Shown one piece after another: positions 13,858 to 21,254 of a DNA stretch of 21,374 nucleotides. The DNA is taken from the NCBI GenBank assembly GCA_964439015.1, contig CAYTMV010000038.1, positions 1 to 21,374 on the forward strand, written 5' to 3'. Each line of letters begins with the position of its first letter. Position 1 is the stretch's first letter. The notes beneath the pieces are model-generated. The model did not search any database. It saw nothing but the letters and a program-made list of their open reading frames with translations, and had not been told where the DNA came from. Source of the stretch: Gemmobacter sp964439015. Lineage in GTDB: Bacteria > Pseudomonadota > Alphaproteobacteria > Rhodobacterales > Rhodobacteraceae. The position numbers were made by a program, and so were the translations under genes.

Positions 13858-15355
13858 CGTAGACCGCAGCCCACCGCTCGATCAGGCGCGCCTGCAACAG
13901 CCGGGCGCGCTTGGTCCAGGCGCTGTTGCCCTCGGGGTTTTCGCGTTGGTCGGGCGGGATTGCGGCGCGGCGGTCCAGATCGGCGGCGATGGTGGCAAAG
14001 GCCATCCGCCGCCCGGACGGCAGGTTGATGATCCCGGTCAACGCCGAGGCGAAGTTCAGCGTGCCGGTCTTGGCACGCACCTGCACCGGGTGGCCGTCAA
14101 TCCGCTTGCCCTTGGCATCGCGCATCCCGTGATCCTTCAGCAGTGCCGGCAGCGGCCCGTTGGACAACCGGGCCATGGCCTGCGCCATCGCCTGCGGGGT
14201 AACCCGCGCGCCCGCGCCCAGACCGGAATGATCGACAAAGCCAAACCCCGGCCCGGCCCATGCCGTCATCGCGGCGGCCGAGGCGGCAATCCCGCCTGCC
14301 CCGGTCGCCGCCAGCCCCACCAGTTCGGCGGTAATATTGGTCGAATGTTCCAGCATCCCGCGCAGCACGCCCGCCAGATCCTCGCTGCGGTCGCGTGCCA
14401 GCACCTCACCCATCGGGGGGGCATCGGTCATCGTCGGGGCCGGCAACTTGATCCCTTGCGCCAGCGCCAGATCGCAAAACACCGCGCCCGCATATTGCGC
14501 GGGCATCCGCGTGGGCAACCAGCGCGCGCCGCCTTTGCCCAGCGCGGGCTCGGCCACGGTCCAATGCTCCACCTCACCCTCGCGGGCATAGGTGAACAGC
14601 GGCCGCTCCCGCGCGGCCAGTTGCATCGTCGCGAACGAAATCTTGGGCACCAGCGTCTTGCCACGGGCGTCAAACCCGAGGTTCCATCCCTTGCCCGCCC
14701 GCCGCCATTCGAAATGCACGCGGTTGAAATTCAGGTTCAGCCCCGACAAGGCCGGGTTGTATCCGACATGATCCGGCTGGTCGGCGTCGATCCGCTCCAG
14801 CGCCGGCCGCGCGCCTGACCAGAGCAGAAACCGCCCCGTCACCCCGCGCACGCCCGCGGCAGACAGGGCCGCCGCCAATATGGCCAGCCGGTCGGTGTCG
14901 AGCGTTGGATCGCCGCCCCCCGCCAGCACCAGATCGCCCTGCACCACCCCGCCTGCGACCGGCCCGGTGGCGACCAGCTGCGTCTCGAAACGATGCGCAA
15001 GCCCCAGACGCTCGGCCACGAAACCCGCGGTGATTGCCTTGGCCGTCGAGGCCGGCGGCAGAGCCGCGTCGGCCATCCGCGCCTCAAGCACGGCCCCGGT
15101 GGCTATGTCGATCAGCGTAAAGCCGACCGTGCCGCCCAGATCGGCGGCCGCCACCAGCGCATCGGCACTGAGGATCTCGGTCCGGGTCGCGCCGCCATCG
15201 CCGCGACGGCGGGGCAGCGGTGTGGTGCGCGGGGCATAGAAGGGCGGGCCCAGATCCTCGGCCAGCGCCATACCCGGGGCCAATGCCGCAAGGCCGCCCA
15301 GAACCCCCCGCCGTGTGATCCGCCCCGTGATCTGCCCTGTGATCCGCCGCGTCAT
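13853..15355 (-). CDS. dacB: D-Ala-D-Ala carboxypeptidase/endopeptidase, PBP4 family (peptidase S13)
   Basis: A periplasmic serine peptidase that trims or cleaves peptidoglycan peptides. The three active-site motifs are complete: S103-T-A-K106 (SxxK), S338-T-N340 (SxN) and K429-T-G (KTG). The family's inserted domains lie between the first two, and length (500 aa) is typical. The N-terminus TRRGVLGGLAALAPGMALA looks like a Tat-type signal, with a twin Arg at 15-16, a hydrophobic stretch and an ALA cleavage site at about 30-32. It is preceded by a repeated stretch RITGQITGRIT encoded by a 12-bp tandem repeat. The ATG at 15355 has GAGAGG upstream at good spacing. It converges on the TerB gene. 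Confidence 0.95.
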   Translation of the reverse strand: MTRRITGQITGRITRRGVLGGLAALAPGMALAEDLGPPFYAPRTTPLPRRRGDGGATRTEILSADALVAAADLGGTVGFTLIDIATGAVLEARMADAALPPASTAKAITAGFVAERLGLAHRFETQLVATGPVAGGVVQGDLVLAGGGDPTLDTDRLAILAAALSAAGVRGVTGRFLLWSGARPALERIDADQPDHVGYNPALSGLNLNFNRVHFEWRRAGKGWNLGFDARGKTLVPKISFATMQLAARERPLFTYAREGEVEHWTVAEPALGKGGARWLPTRMPAQYAGAVFCDLALAQGIKLPAPTMTDAPPMGEVLARDRSEDLAGVLRGMLEHSTNITAELVGLAATGAGGIAASAAAMTAWAGPGFGFVDHSGLGAGARVTPQAMAQAMARLSNGPLPALLKDHGMRDAKGKRIDGHPVQVRAKTGTLNFASALTGIINLPSGRRMAFATIAADLDRRAAIPPDQRENPEGNSAWTKRARLLQARLIERWAAVYA

Positions 15356-15356
15356 C
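15315..15356 (-). repeat. 12-bp tandem repeat in the dacB signal region
   Basis: Units beginning GTGATC occur at 15315, 15327 and 15339, with a degenerate fourth copy (GTCATC) at 15351 that contains the start codon. Read on the minus strand they encode a repeated I-T-G-R/Q pattern. Copy number could vary by slippage, changing the length of the n-region ahead of the twin Arg. Confidence 0.75.
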
Positions 15357-15413
15357 GCACCCTCTCTGGCTAGTCAAGACGGGGTTAGCGCGCATGCGGC
15401 GCGAATCCAAGCC

Positions 15414-16400
15414 TCAGGCGCCAAGACAGTCAGCCAGATCCCGCGCAAGGACGCGCAAAAGCTGGGTCAGTGCCTCAGGGCCCGGCTCAAGCATCGCACC
15501 CTCCGGGTCCAGCGCCGCGCCCAGCCGGACTGCGGTGCCCTCGACCAGCAGTTGCGCCTGTTTGGGATCATGCGCGACCTCGGGGAACAGGCAGACCACG
15601 CCGCCAGCCTCCATCTCGGCGCGCAGCCCGACCAGCGTCTCGGCGCCCGAGGCGGTGGCATCGCCCAGCTGGACGGCACCTGCAACGCTCAGGCCGTAAT
15701 GGCTGACAAAATAGCCATAGGCATCATGCGCGACCACAAAGGGCTTGCCTGCCAAGGGATGCATCGCTTGGGACAGCTCGGCTTCCAACGACGCATAGCC
15801 TTTGGCAGCGGCAGCGGCATTGGCGGCATAGGTCGCGGCGTTTTCCGGGTCGATCCGCGACAGTTCGGCCGCGATCGCCTGCAACCAGACCGGCGCATTG
15901 CCCGGGTCCAGCCAGGCATGGGGGTCAAGCCCGTCATGCGCATGGCCATCTGCGGCGGGCGCCTCGGTCGCCGTATTTTCGTGGCCGTGGTCGTCATGCC
16001 CGTGGTCGTCATGGCCGTGATCGTGCCCCCCCTGCCCGGCTTTTGCCTTGGTGCCTTTGGCCTGAAAATCCTGCAGATAGGTGCCCGGCACCTCCAGCAA
16101 CGTCAATCGGGCCGCCTTGGCCCCGATGCCTTCCAAGCCCTTGTCCAGCCAGCGCGTCATCTGCGGCCCGACCCAGACCACCAGATCGGCATCGGCCAGC
16201 ATGCCGGCCTGACTGGGCCGCAGCTGAAAGTCATGCGCGCCCGACCCGCCGGTCAACAACATCTGTGGCTGCCACAGATCGCCCATCACCTGCGAGACCA
16301 GCGCCTGCGCCGGGACGAAATCGGTCACCACCCGCGGCACCTCGGCCAAGGCCGGCAGGGCGGCAAAGCTGGTTGCAAGTAAGGATATGGTATAACGCAT
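15414..16400 (-). CDS. znuA: Zinc ABC transporter substrate-binding protein ZnuA
   Basis: The periplasmic zinc-binding lipocalin-unrelated (cluster A-I) receptor, 328 aa. A Sec signal peptide (MRYTISLLATSFAALPALA) is cleaved after about residue 19. Expected ligand His residues are H56 (GAHDF), H161 (DPHAWLDP) and H225 (VAHDAYGYF). The mobile His/Asp-rich loop of zinc-specific family members is at about 125-156 (HDHGHDDHGHDDHGH and GHAHDG). C270 and C325 correspond to the disulfide pair known in E. coli ZnuA. The loop is partly encoded by a 15-bp tandem repeat. It is divergent from zur-znuC-znuB, with 69 bp between. Two Zur-like palindromes, one covering the start codon, indicate zinc-dependent repression. 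Confidence 0.96.
   Translation of the reverse strand: MRYTISLLATSFAALPALAEVPRVVTDFVPAQALVSQVMGDLWQPQMLLTGGSGAHDFQLRPSQAGMLADADLVVWVGPQMTRWLDKGLEGIGAKAARLTLLEVPGTYLQDFQAKGTKAKAGQGGHDHGHDDHGHDDHGHENTATEAPAADGHAHDGLDPHAWLDPGNAPVWLQAIAAELSRIDPENAATYAANAAAAAKGYASLEAELSQAMHPLAGKPFVVAHDAYGYFVSHYGLSVAGAVQLGDATASGAETLVGLRAEMEAGGVVCLFPEVAHDPKQAQLLVEGTAVRLGAALDPEGAMLEPGPEALTQLLRVLARDLADCLGA
15986..16030 (-). repeat. 15-bp tandem repeat in the ZnuA His-rich loop
   Basis: Units of 15 bp at 15986-16000 and 16001-16015 differ at one base, and a degenerate third follows to 16030. They encode the pentapeptide G-H-D-D-H in phase, so slippage would add or remove zinc-binding pentads without breaking the frame. 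Confidence 0.8.
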
Positions 16401-16401
16401 C
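16384..16401. promoter_or_regulatory. Zur-like palindrome overlapping the znuA start codon
   Basis: GATATGGTATAACGCATC is an imperfect 18-bp palindrome (outer GAT/ATC, core TATA) of the A/T-rich form bound by Zur and other Fur-family repressors. It covers the znuA initiation codon at 16398-16400. Repression here would act as a downstream operator. The identification is by form only. Confidence 0.5.
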
Positions 16402-16431
16402 GGAAGGGCCTTTCACTTCGCTGTGGCAGGG

Positions 16432-16460
16432 TCTATGTATGTAATATCATAACACGTCAA
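16432..16460 (-). promoter_or_regulatory. Candidate znuA promoter
   Basis: On the minus strand TTGACG (plus 16455-16460) and CATAGA (plus 16432-16437) are separated by exactly 17 bp. The spacer is almost entirely filled by the Zur-like palindrome 16440-16454, so repressor binding would directly block polymerase. The -10 is weak. Confidence 0.4.
16440..16454. promoter_or_regulatory. Zur-like operator between znuA and zur
   Basis: TGTAATATCATAACA is an imperfect palindrome (TGTnAT...ATnACA) centred at 16447 in the 69-bp gap between divergent znuA and zur. Its place next to a zinc regulator and uptake genes makes it the prime Zur operator, able to control both directions. Confidence 0.65.
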
Positions 16461-16469
16461 GAACCCGCC

Positions 16470-16955
16470 ATGCCCGATGATCCCGCGTTTCGCGCCCATG
16501 ACCATCACCACTGCAGCCGCGAAGGGCTGGCGCAGGCCGAGGCGCACTGCGCGGCCAACGGCGCACGGCTGACCCCGGTGCGGCGGCGCGTGCTGGAAAT
16601 CCTGCTGGAAGATCATCGCGCGCTCGGCGCCTATGACGTGCTGCAACGGCTGGCAGCCGAGGGCTTTGGCAACCAGCCCCCTGTCGCCTATCGCGCGCTG
16701 GAGTTCCTGGTCGATCAGGGGCTTGCGCACCGCATCCAGCGGCTGAACGCCTTTGCCGCCTGCAGCCATCCGGGCGCGGACCATCAACCGGCCTTTCTGA
16801 TCTGCCGGACCTGCGCACAGGTGGCCGAGGCCGCGGCCGACGCGCCTCTGGCCGCCCTGTCCGAAACCGCCGCGGCGTCAGGCTTTACCATTGAACGCAC
16901 CAGCATCGAGGCCATCGGCCTTTGCCCCGCCTGCAAGGAACAGGAGGCCGCATGA
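16470..16955 (+). CDS. zur: Zinc uptake regulator Zur (Fur family)
   Basis: A 161-aa DNA-binding repressor active when zinc is bound. It has a Fur-family winged helix at about residues 25-90 (LTPVRRRVLEILLEDHRALGAYDVLQRL, then PPVAYRALEFLVDQGLAHRI) and a metal-binding dimerisation half with CSHPGADHQ, C112-x2-C115 and C152-x2-C155 (structural zinc). The N-terminus HDHHHC is unusually His-rich. ATG 16470 has only a weak upstream ribosome site and lies 16 bp beyond the Zur-like operator, so autoregulation with a short leader is plausible. It overlaps znuC by 4 bp (ATGA). The gene context confirms zinc rather than iron. Confidence 0.95.
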   Translation: MPDDPAFRAHDHHHCSREGLAQAEAHCAANGARLTPVRRRVLEILLEDHRALGAYDVLQRLAAEGFGNQPPVAYRALEFLVDQGLAHRIQRLNAFAACSHPGADHQPAFLICRTCAQVAEAAADAPLAALSETAAASGFTIERTSIEAIGLCPACKEQEAA

Positions 16956-17773
16956 CCGCTGCCCTGCCGCCCCAACCGCTGATCGCCGCCAACCACCTGT
17001 GTGTGAAACTGGGCGGGGTAGAGGTGCTGCACGATATCAGCATGTCGGTGCATCCGGGCGAGATCGTCACGATCCTCGGCCCCAACGGCTCGGGCAAGTC
17101 CACACTGCTCAAGGCGCTTCTCGGGCTGGTGCCGGCCGAACATGGCGCGGTCTCCCATGCCGAGGGGCTGCGGATTGGCTATGTGCCGCAAAAGCTGATG
17201 ATCGACCGCACCATGCCCCTGACCGCGCGGCGCTTTCTGTCGCTGCCCAACCGCTGCAGCCGCGCAGAGGGCGAGGCCGCCTTGGCCCGTGTCGGCGTGG
17301 CCGAGGTGGCGGATCGGCCTATGTCCGGGCTGTCGGGAGGACAGTTTCAGCGGGTGCTTTTGGCCCGCGCGCTGCTGTCCCGGCCACAACTGCTGATCAT
17401 GGACGAGCCGACTCAGGGCCTCGACCAGCCGGGCGAAGCGGCCTTCTATCGCCTGATCGAAGAGGTCCGCACCCAGACCGGCGCCGCAGTCCTGATGGTC
17501 AGCCACGACCTGCATGTGGTGATGAGTGCCTCTGACCGGGTGATCTGCCTCAACGGCCATATCTGCTGCGAAGGGACGCCGCGGGTGGTCTCGTCAGCGC
17601 CAGAGTATCGGGCGTTGTTCGGACTGGGCACGCAAGGCGCGCTGGCGCTGTATCAGCACGTGCATGACCACGACCATGATCACGATCACGGCCATGGGCA
17701 CGATCACGCCCACCCGCACCATCACCCGGCCTCCGCCCACAGCCACGCGAAAGATCACCCCCATGCTGGATGA
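16952..17773 (+). CDS. znuC: Zinc ABC transporter ATPase ZnuC with long His-rich tail
   Basis: The cytoplasmic ATPase energising zinc import through ZnuB, 273 aa. The Walker A GPNGSGKS is at 43-50, the Q-loop VPQ at 78-80, the signature LSGGQ at 127-131, Walker B LLIMDEP at 147-153 and the switch His in MVSHD at 182-186. The last 38 residues are exceptional: 17 His in residues 236-271, mostly DH/GH/AH dipeptides, presumably a cytoplasmic zinc-binding tail. The start ATG overlaps the zur stop and has AGGAGG 5 nt upstream. Its 3' end overlaps znuB by 11 bp, so the three genes should be translationally coupled. Confidence 0.96.
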   Translation: MTAALPPQPLIAANHLCVKLGGVEVLHDISMSVHPGEIVTILGPNGSGKSTLLKALLGLVPAEHGAVSHAEGLRIGYVPQKLMIDRTMPLTARRFLSLPNRCSRAEGEAALARVGVAEVADRPMSGLSGGQFQRVLLARALLSRPQLLIMDEPTQGLDQPGEAAFYRLIEEVRTQTGAAVLMVSHDLHVVMSASDRVICLNGHICCEGTPRVVSSAPEYRALFGLGTQGALALYQHVHDHDHDHDHGHGHDHAHPHHHPASAHSHAKDHPHAG

Positions 17774-18554
17774 CTTCCTGATCCGCGCCGCCCTGGCAGG
17801 GGGGCTGCTGGCATTGGCCGCGGGTCCGCTGGGATGCTTTGTGGTCTGGCGTCGGATGGCCTATTTCGGCGATGCGACGGCCCATGCCGCGATCCTGGGC
17901 GTAGCGCTGGCCTTGGCGACCGATCTGCCCGTGGGCCTCGGCACGTTGACGGTGGCGATGGGCATGGCCCTGACGGTGGCCACCCTGTCGGCACGCGGTT
18001 GGGCGATGGACACGACCTTGGGCGTGCTGGCCCATTCGGCGCTGGCGCTGGGTCTGGTGGCGGTCAGCTTTGTGCCTGACGCGCGGGTTGACCTGACGGC
18101 CTATCTGTTCGGCGACATTCTGGCCGTGTCGAAAGCCGATCTGGCGGTGATGGCCCCCGGGGCAATCGCGGTTCTGGCACTGATCGTCTGGCGCTGGCAA
18201 AGGCTGCTGACCGCAACCCTGAACGAGGATCTGGCCGCCGCCTCCGGCGTTAACCCAGCCCGCGAGCGTCTGGTTCTGGTGCTTGCACTGGCGCTGACCG
18301 TGGCGCTGGCGATCAAGGTGGTAGGGGCGCTGCTTATCGCCGCCATGCTGATCATCCCGGCTGCCACCGCCCGCGGCTTTGCCCGCAGCCCCGAGGCGAT
18401 GGCGCTGATCGCCACCGGCCTTGGCCTCGCCTCGATCGCAGGCGGGTTGGGCATGTCGCTGCAAGCGGACACGCCGGCGGGCCCCTCGATCGTCAGCGTC
18501 GCTGCCGCGGGATTCGTGCTGGCGGCCTCGATCGGCCGGATGCGCCGCGCTTGA
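17763..18554 (+). CDS. znuB: Zinc ABC transporter permease ZnuB
   Basis: The inner-membrane channel of the zinc importer, 263 aa, ABC-3 family. The opening DDFLIRAALAGGLLALAAGPLGCFVVWRRMAYFGDATAHAAILGVAL is the family's conserved first TM pair, with the GDATAHA motif. About eight hydrophobic segments follow, including the conserved VKVVGALLIAAMLIIPAATAR-like stretch near residues 186-206. The start at ATG 17763 is inside the end of znuC; the upstream codons of the frame read through the His-tail DNA in another frame and are not family-like. No separate ribosome site is clear, so coupling to znuC is likely. A 10-bp-stem hairpin begins at the stop codon. Confidence 0.95.
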   Translation: MLDDFLIRAALAGGLLALAAGPLGCFVVWRRMAYFGDATAHAAILGVALALATDLPVGLGTLTVAMGMALTVATLSARGWAMDTTLGVLAHSALALGLVAVSFVPDARVDLTAYLFGDILAVSKADLAVMAPGAIAVLALIVWRWQRLLTATLNEDLAAASGVNPARERLVLVLALALTVALAIKVVGALLIAAMLIIPAATARGFARSPEAMALIATGLGLASIAGGLGMSLQADTPAGPSIVSVAAAGFVLAASIGRMRRA

Positions 18555-18589
18555 GGTGGCAGGCCGAGGCCCGCCCCTTCTGCCACCTC
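18553..18589 (+). terminator. Hairpin at the znuB stop, possible operon end
   Basis: GAGGTGGCAG (18553-18562) pairs perfectly with CTGCCACCTC (18580-18589) around a 17-nt GC-rich loop, starting inside the znuB stop codon. No T run follows, so it is not a standard intrinsic terminator. It could act as a 3' stability hairpin or assist factor-dependent termination. Confidence 0.4.
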
Positions 18590-18711
18590 GCCACCAACCC
18601 GTCGCATATCCTGGTTCATGTCGCTTTTCGCTACAACAGGTCGGGCGCCCTGCACCGTTTCGCTGGCGCTCTGGCATTGATGGTCCAAAGGATACGCAAG
18701 AGGGTTGCCCG

Positions 18712-21213
18712 ATGAAGACTCATGTGAAGGCTCTGGTGGTCGGCGGCGGCGCTGTCGGCACGGGTATTGCCTATCACCTGGCCAAGGCTGGCTGGGACAC
18801 GATGCTGGTGGAACGCGACGAGTTGACCTCGGGCTCCACCTGGCACGCGGCAGGACTGCTGCCGTTGTTCAACATGAGTTATGCGACCACGCATATCCAC
18901 AAATACTCGGTCGATTTCTACAAGTCTCTGGAGGCCGAGACCGGCCTGAACGCCGGCTTCTCGATCTGCGGCAACCTGCGCATGGCGCAGACTAACGACC
19001 GGATGGACGAATACATGCTGTATTCGTCGGTGGCCGAAACTGCCGGCGTTTACCACGAGTTCCTGACCCCCGCCCAGATCAAGGAGCGTTGGCCGCTGGT
19101 CCGCACCGAGGATCTGAAGGGCGCGCTGTTCCATCCGCAGGATGGCTATATCAACCCCGCTGACGTGACGCAGGCGATGGCCAAGGGCGCCCGCCAGCAC
19201 GGCGCGCATATCGAGCGCAAGATCCAGGTCGACGCCTATCGCTGGACCGGATCGGAATGGATCGTCAGCTGCACCCGCATGGTCGAGAAGGGCGGGATGC
19301 TGGTTGCCGGCGAAGAGAAGTTCGAGATCCACGCCGAACACGTCGTGACCGCCACCGGCAACCATGCCCAGCGCACCGCGCGCCTGCTGGGCGTCAAGAT
19401 CCCGGCCATCCCGGTCGAACACCAGTATATCGTGACCGAGCCCGACCCCGCGCTGGTCGCATGGCGGCAGGCCGGCAACCCCGAACATCCGGTGCTGCGC
19501 GATGCCGACGCCAAGTGGTATGTCCGCGAAGAGCGCGGCGGCTGGATCCTCGGTCCCTATGAGCGCAACGCCCCTGCCCGCTTCCTCTACGACGTGCCGG
19601 AATCGTTCCGCGCCGACCTGTTCCCCCTGGATCTGGAGCGGATCGAGGCGGAATACATGTCGATGATCCACCGCATCCCGTCCTCGGAAACCGTGGGTCT
19701 CAAGGACGATTTCAACGGGCCGATCTGCTACACCCCGGACGGCAACCCGCTGGTCGGCCCGGTGCCCGGCCTGCGCAACATGTGGATCGCCGAAGGCTTC
19801 AGCTTCGGGATCACCGCCGCGGGCGGCACCGGCTATTATCTGGCGCAGATGATGGTCAACGGCGAGGCCGAGATCGACATGGCCAGCCTCGACCCCAAAC
19901 GCTATGGCCAGTGGATGACCACCGAATATGCCGCGCGCAAGAACGAAGAGTGCTACGAGCATGTCTTCATCCTTCACCACCCGGACGAAGAGCGCGAAGC
20001 CTGCCGCCCGCTGCGCACCGCGCCCAACTATGACCGCCAGATCGCCCTTGGCGCGCAGATGGGTCAGGTGAACGGCTGGGAGCGCCCCAACTACTACGGC
20101 CCGGTCGATGCGCCCGCCGATTTCGACCATAACTCCCGCAGCTTCCGCCGCGGCGCCTGGTGGCCCTATGCCGTGAAAGAGGCCGAGGCGATCCGCAACA
20201 CCGCCGGGATCATCGACGCCTCCGCCTTCACCAAACATCTGGTGCGCGGCCCCGGCGCAACGCAGTTCCTGGACTGGTTCACCTGCAACAAGCTGCCGGC
20301 CGTAGGCCGCATCAACCTGACCTATGCGCTGACCGATGCCGGCACCACCCGCACCGAATACACGATCGTGCGGATAAAGGAGAACGAGTATTACCTGATC
20401 TCGGCGGGTGCCTGGACGTCATATGACGCCGATTTCCTGATCAAGTCTGCCGAAGACTTCATGGCGCAAGGTGGCGGCTATATCGACATCCATGACATCA
20501 CCACCCAGTGGGGCGTCTTCGCGCTGGCAGGTCCCAACAGCCGCGCCATCCTGCAAGAGATCGTCAAGGACGCAGCGCCGGAAACCGTGCTGGGCAACAA
20601 ACGCTTCCCGTGGCTGTCCTATCGCGACATCGAACTCGGCATGTGCCCGGTGCGCGCGGTGCGCGTGGCCTATACCGGCGAACTGGGCTGGGAGCTGCAC
20701 CACCCGATCGAGATGGGCCGCTATCTGTGGGATCTGATCTGGTCGGTCGGCGAAAAGCACGGGCTGAAGCCGGTCGGCGCCCGTGCCCAGAACTGGCTGC
20801 GTCAGGAAAAATCCTATCGCGCCTTCGGCAACGAGTTGGGCCGTGACGCGACGCCCTTGGAGGCCGCGCTGGATCGCTTTGTCGATCTGAACAAGGACTT
20901 CCGTGGCAAAGCCAAGATGCTGGAAACCGGCATCCGCGCCAAATGCGTGACGCTGCTAATCGAAGGGCCGGCAGATACCGATCCCTGGGGCAAGGAGGCG
21001 TTGCTGCTCAACGGCGAAAAAATTGGCCGTCTGACTTCCGGCGGCTGGTCTGTGGCCTTCGGCAAGCAGATCGGCATGGGCTATGTCCGTCCCGATCTGG
21101 CCGAGCCCGGCACTAAACTGAAGGTCAAGATCCAGCTCAAGGAATGGGACGCGGTGGTCACCGAGGACAGCCCCTTCGACCCCAGGAACGAACGCATCCG
21201 GAAGGACGTGTGA
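18712..21213 (+). CDS. FAD-dependent dimethylglycine/sarcosine dehydrogenase-type protein (GcvT family)
   Basis: An 833-aa cytoplasmic flavoprotein with the DMGDH/SarDH architecture. The N-terminal DAO fold (about 5-370) has the dinucleotide motif GGGAVG at 11-16 and GSTWHAAG at 41-48; H45 is the position covalently linked to FAD in mammalian dimethylglycine and sarcosine dehydrogenases. An FAO_M-type bridge (about 372-425) and GCV_T plus C-terminal aminomethyltransferase-like domains (about 428-820) follow. Such enzymes oxidatively demethylate N-methylglycines and pass the one-carbon unit to tetrahydrofolate. The exact substrate is not fixed by sequence. ATG 18712 has AGAGGG upstream; longer open frame into znuB is spurious. 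It is a single gene between two hairpins; no other glycine betaine pathway genes are visible. Confidence 0.9.
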   Translation: MKTHVKALVVGGGAVGTGIAYHLAKAGWDTMLVERDELTSGSTWHAAGLLPLFNMSYATTHIHKYSVDFYKSLEAETGLNAGFSICGNLRMAQTNDRMDEYMLYSSVAETAGVYHEFLTPAQIKERWPLVRTEDLKGALFHPQDGYINPADVTQAMAKGARQHGAHIERKIQVDAYRWTGSEWIVSCTRMVEKGGMLVAGEEKFEIHAEHVVTATGNHAQRTARLLGVKIPAIPVEHQYIVTEPDPALVAWRQAGNPEHPVLRDADAKWYVREERGGWILGPYERNAPARFLYDVPESFRADLFPLDLERIEAEYMSMIHRIPSSETVGLKDDFNGPICYTPDGNPLVGPVPGLRNMWIAEGFSFGITAAGGTGYYLAQMMVNGEAEIDMASLDPKRYGQWMTTEYAARKNEECYEHVFILHHPDEEREACRPLRTAPNYDRQIALGAQMGQVNGWERPNYYGPVDAPADFDHNSRSFRRGAWWPYAVKEAEAIRNTAGIIDASAFTKHLVRGPGATQFLDWFTCNKLPAVGRINLTYALTDAGTTRTEYTIVRIKENEYYLISAGAWTSYDADFLIKSAEDFMAQGGGYIDIHDITTQWGVFALAGPNSRAILQEIVKDAAPETVLGNKRFPWLSYRDIELGMCPVRAVRVAYTGELGWELHHPIEMGRYLWDLIWSVGEKHGLKPVGARAQNWLRQEKSYRAFGNELGRDATPLEAALDRFVDLNKDFRGKAKMLETGIRAKCVTLLIEGPADTDPWGKEALLLNGEKIGRLTSGGWSVAFGKQIGMGYVRPDLAEPGTKLKVKIQLKEWDAVVTEDSPFDPRNERIRKDV

Positions 21214-21221
21214 CAAAGACG

Positions 21222-21254
21222 AAAGGGCGCCCCGGCGGCGCCCTTTTCTCTTTT
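21222..21254 (+). terminator. Rho-independent terminator of the GcvT-family dehydrogenase
   Basis: A perfect 10-bp stem, AAAGGGCGCC (21222-21231) with GGCGCCCTTT (21237-21246), 5-nt loop, then T-rich sequence (TCTCTTTT) to 21254. It starts 8 bp after the stop codon. Confidence 0.92.

Noticed and set aside
17656..17760. CRISPR-like or other structured repeat in the GAC/CAT-rich DNA of the znuC 3' end
   Set aside because: The repetition follows from the His-Asp and His-Gly codons of the ZnuC tail; there are no spacers or conserved repeat units.
17550..18677. 375-codon minus-strand frame opposite znuB and part of znuC
   Set aside because: Gln/His/Arg-rich antisense translation without domain content; znuB on the plus strand is unambiguous.
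18631..20238. 535-codon minus-strand frame opposite the GcvT-family dehydrogenase
   Set aside because: Antisense shadow with His/Asp/Gly-rich composition typical of the reverse frame of GC-rich genes.
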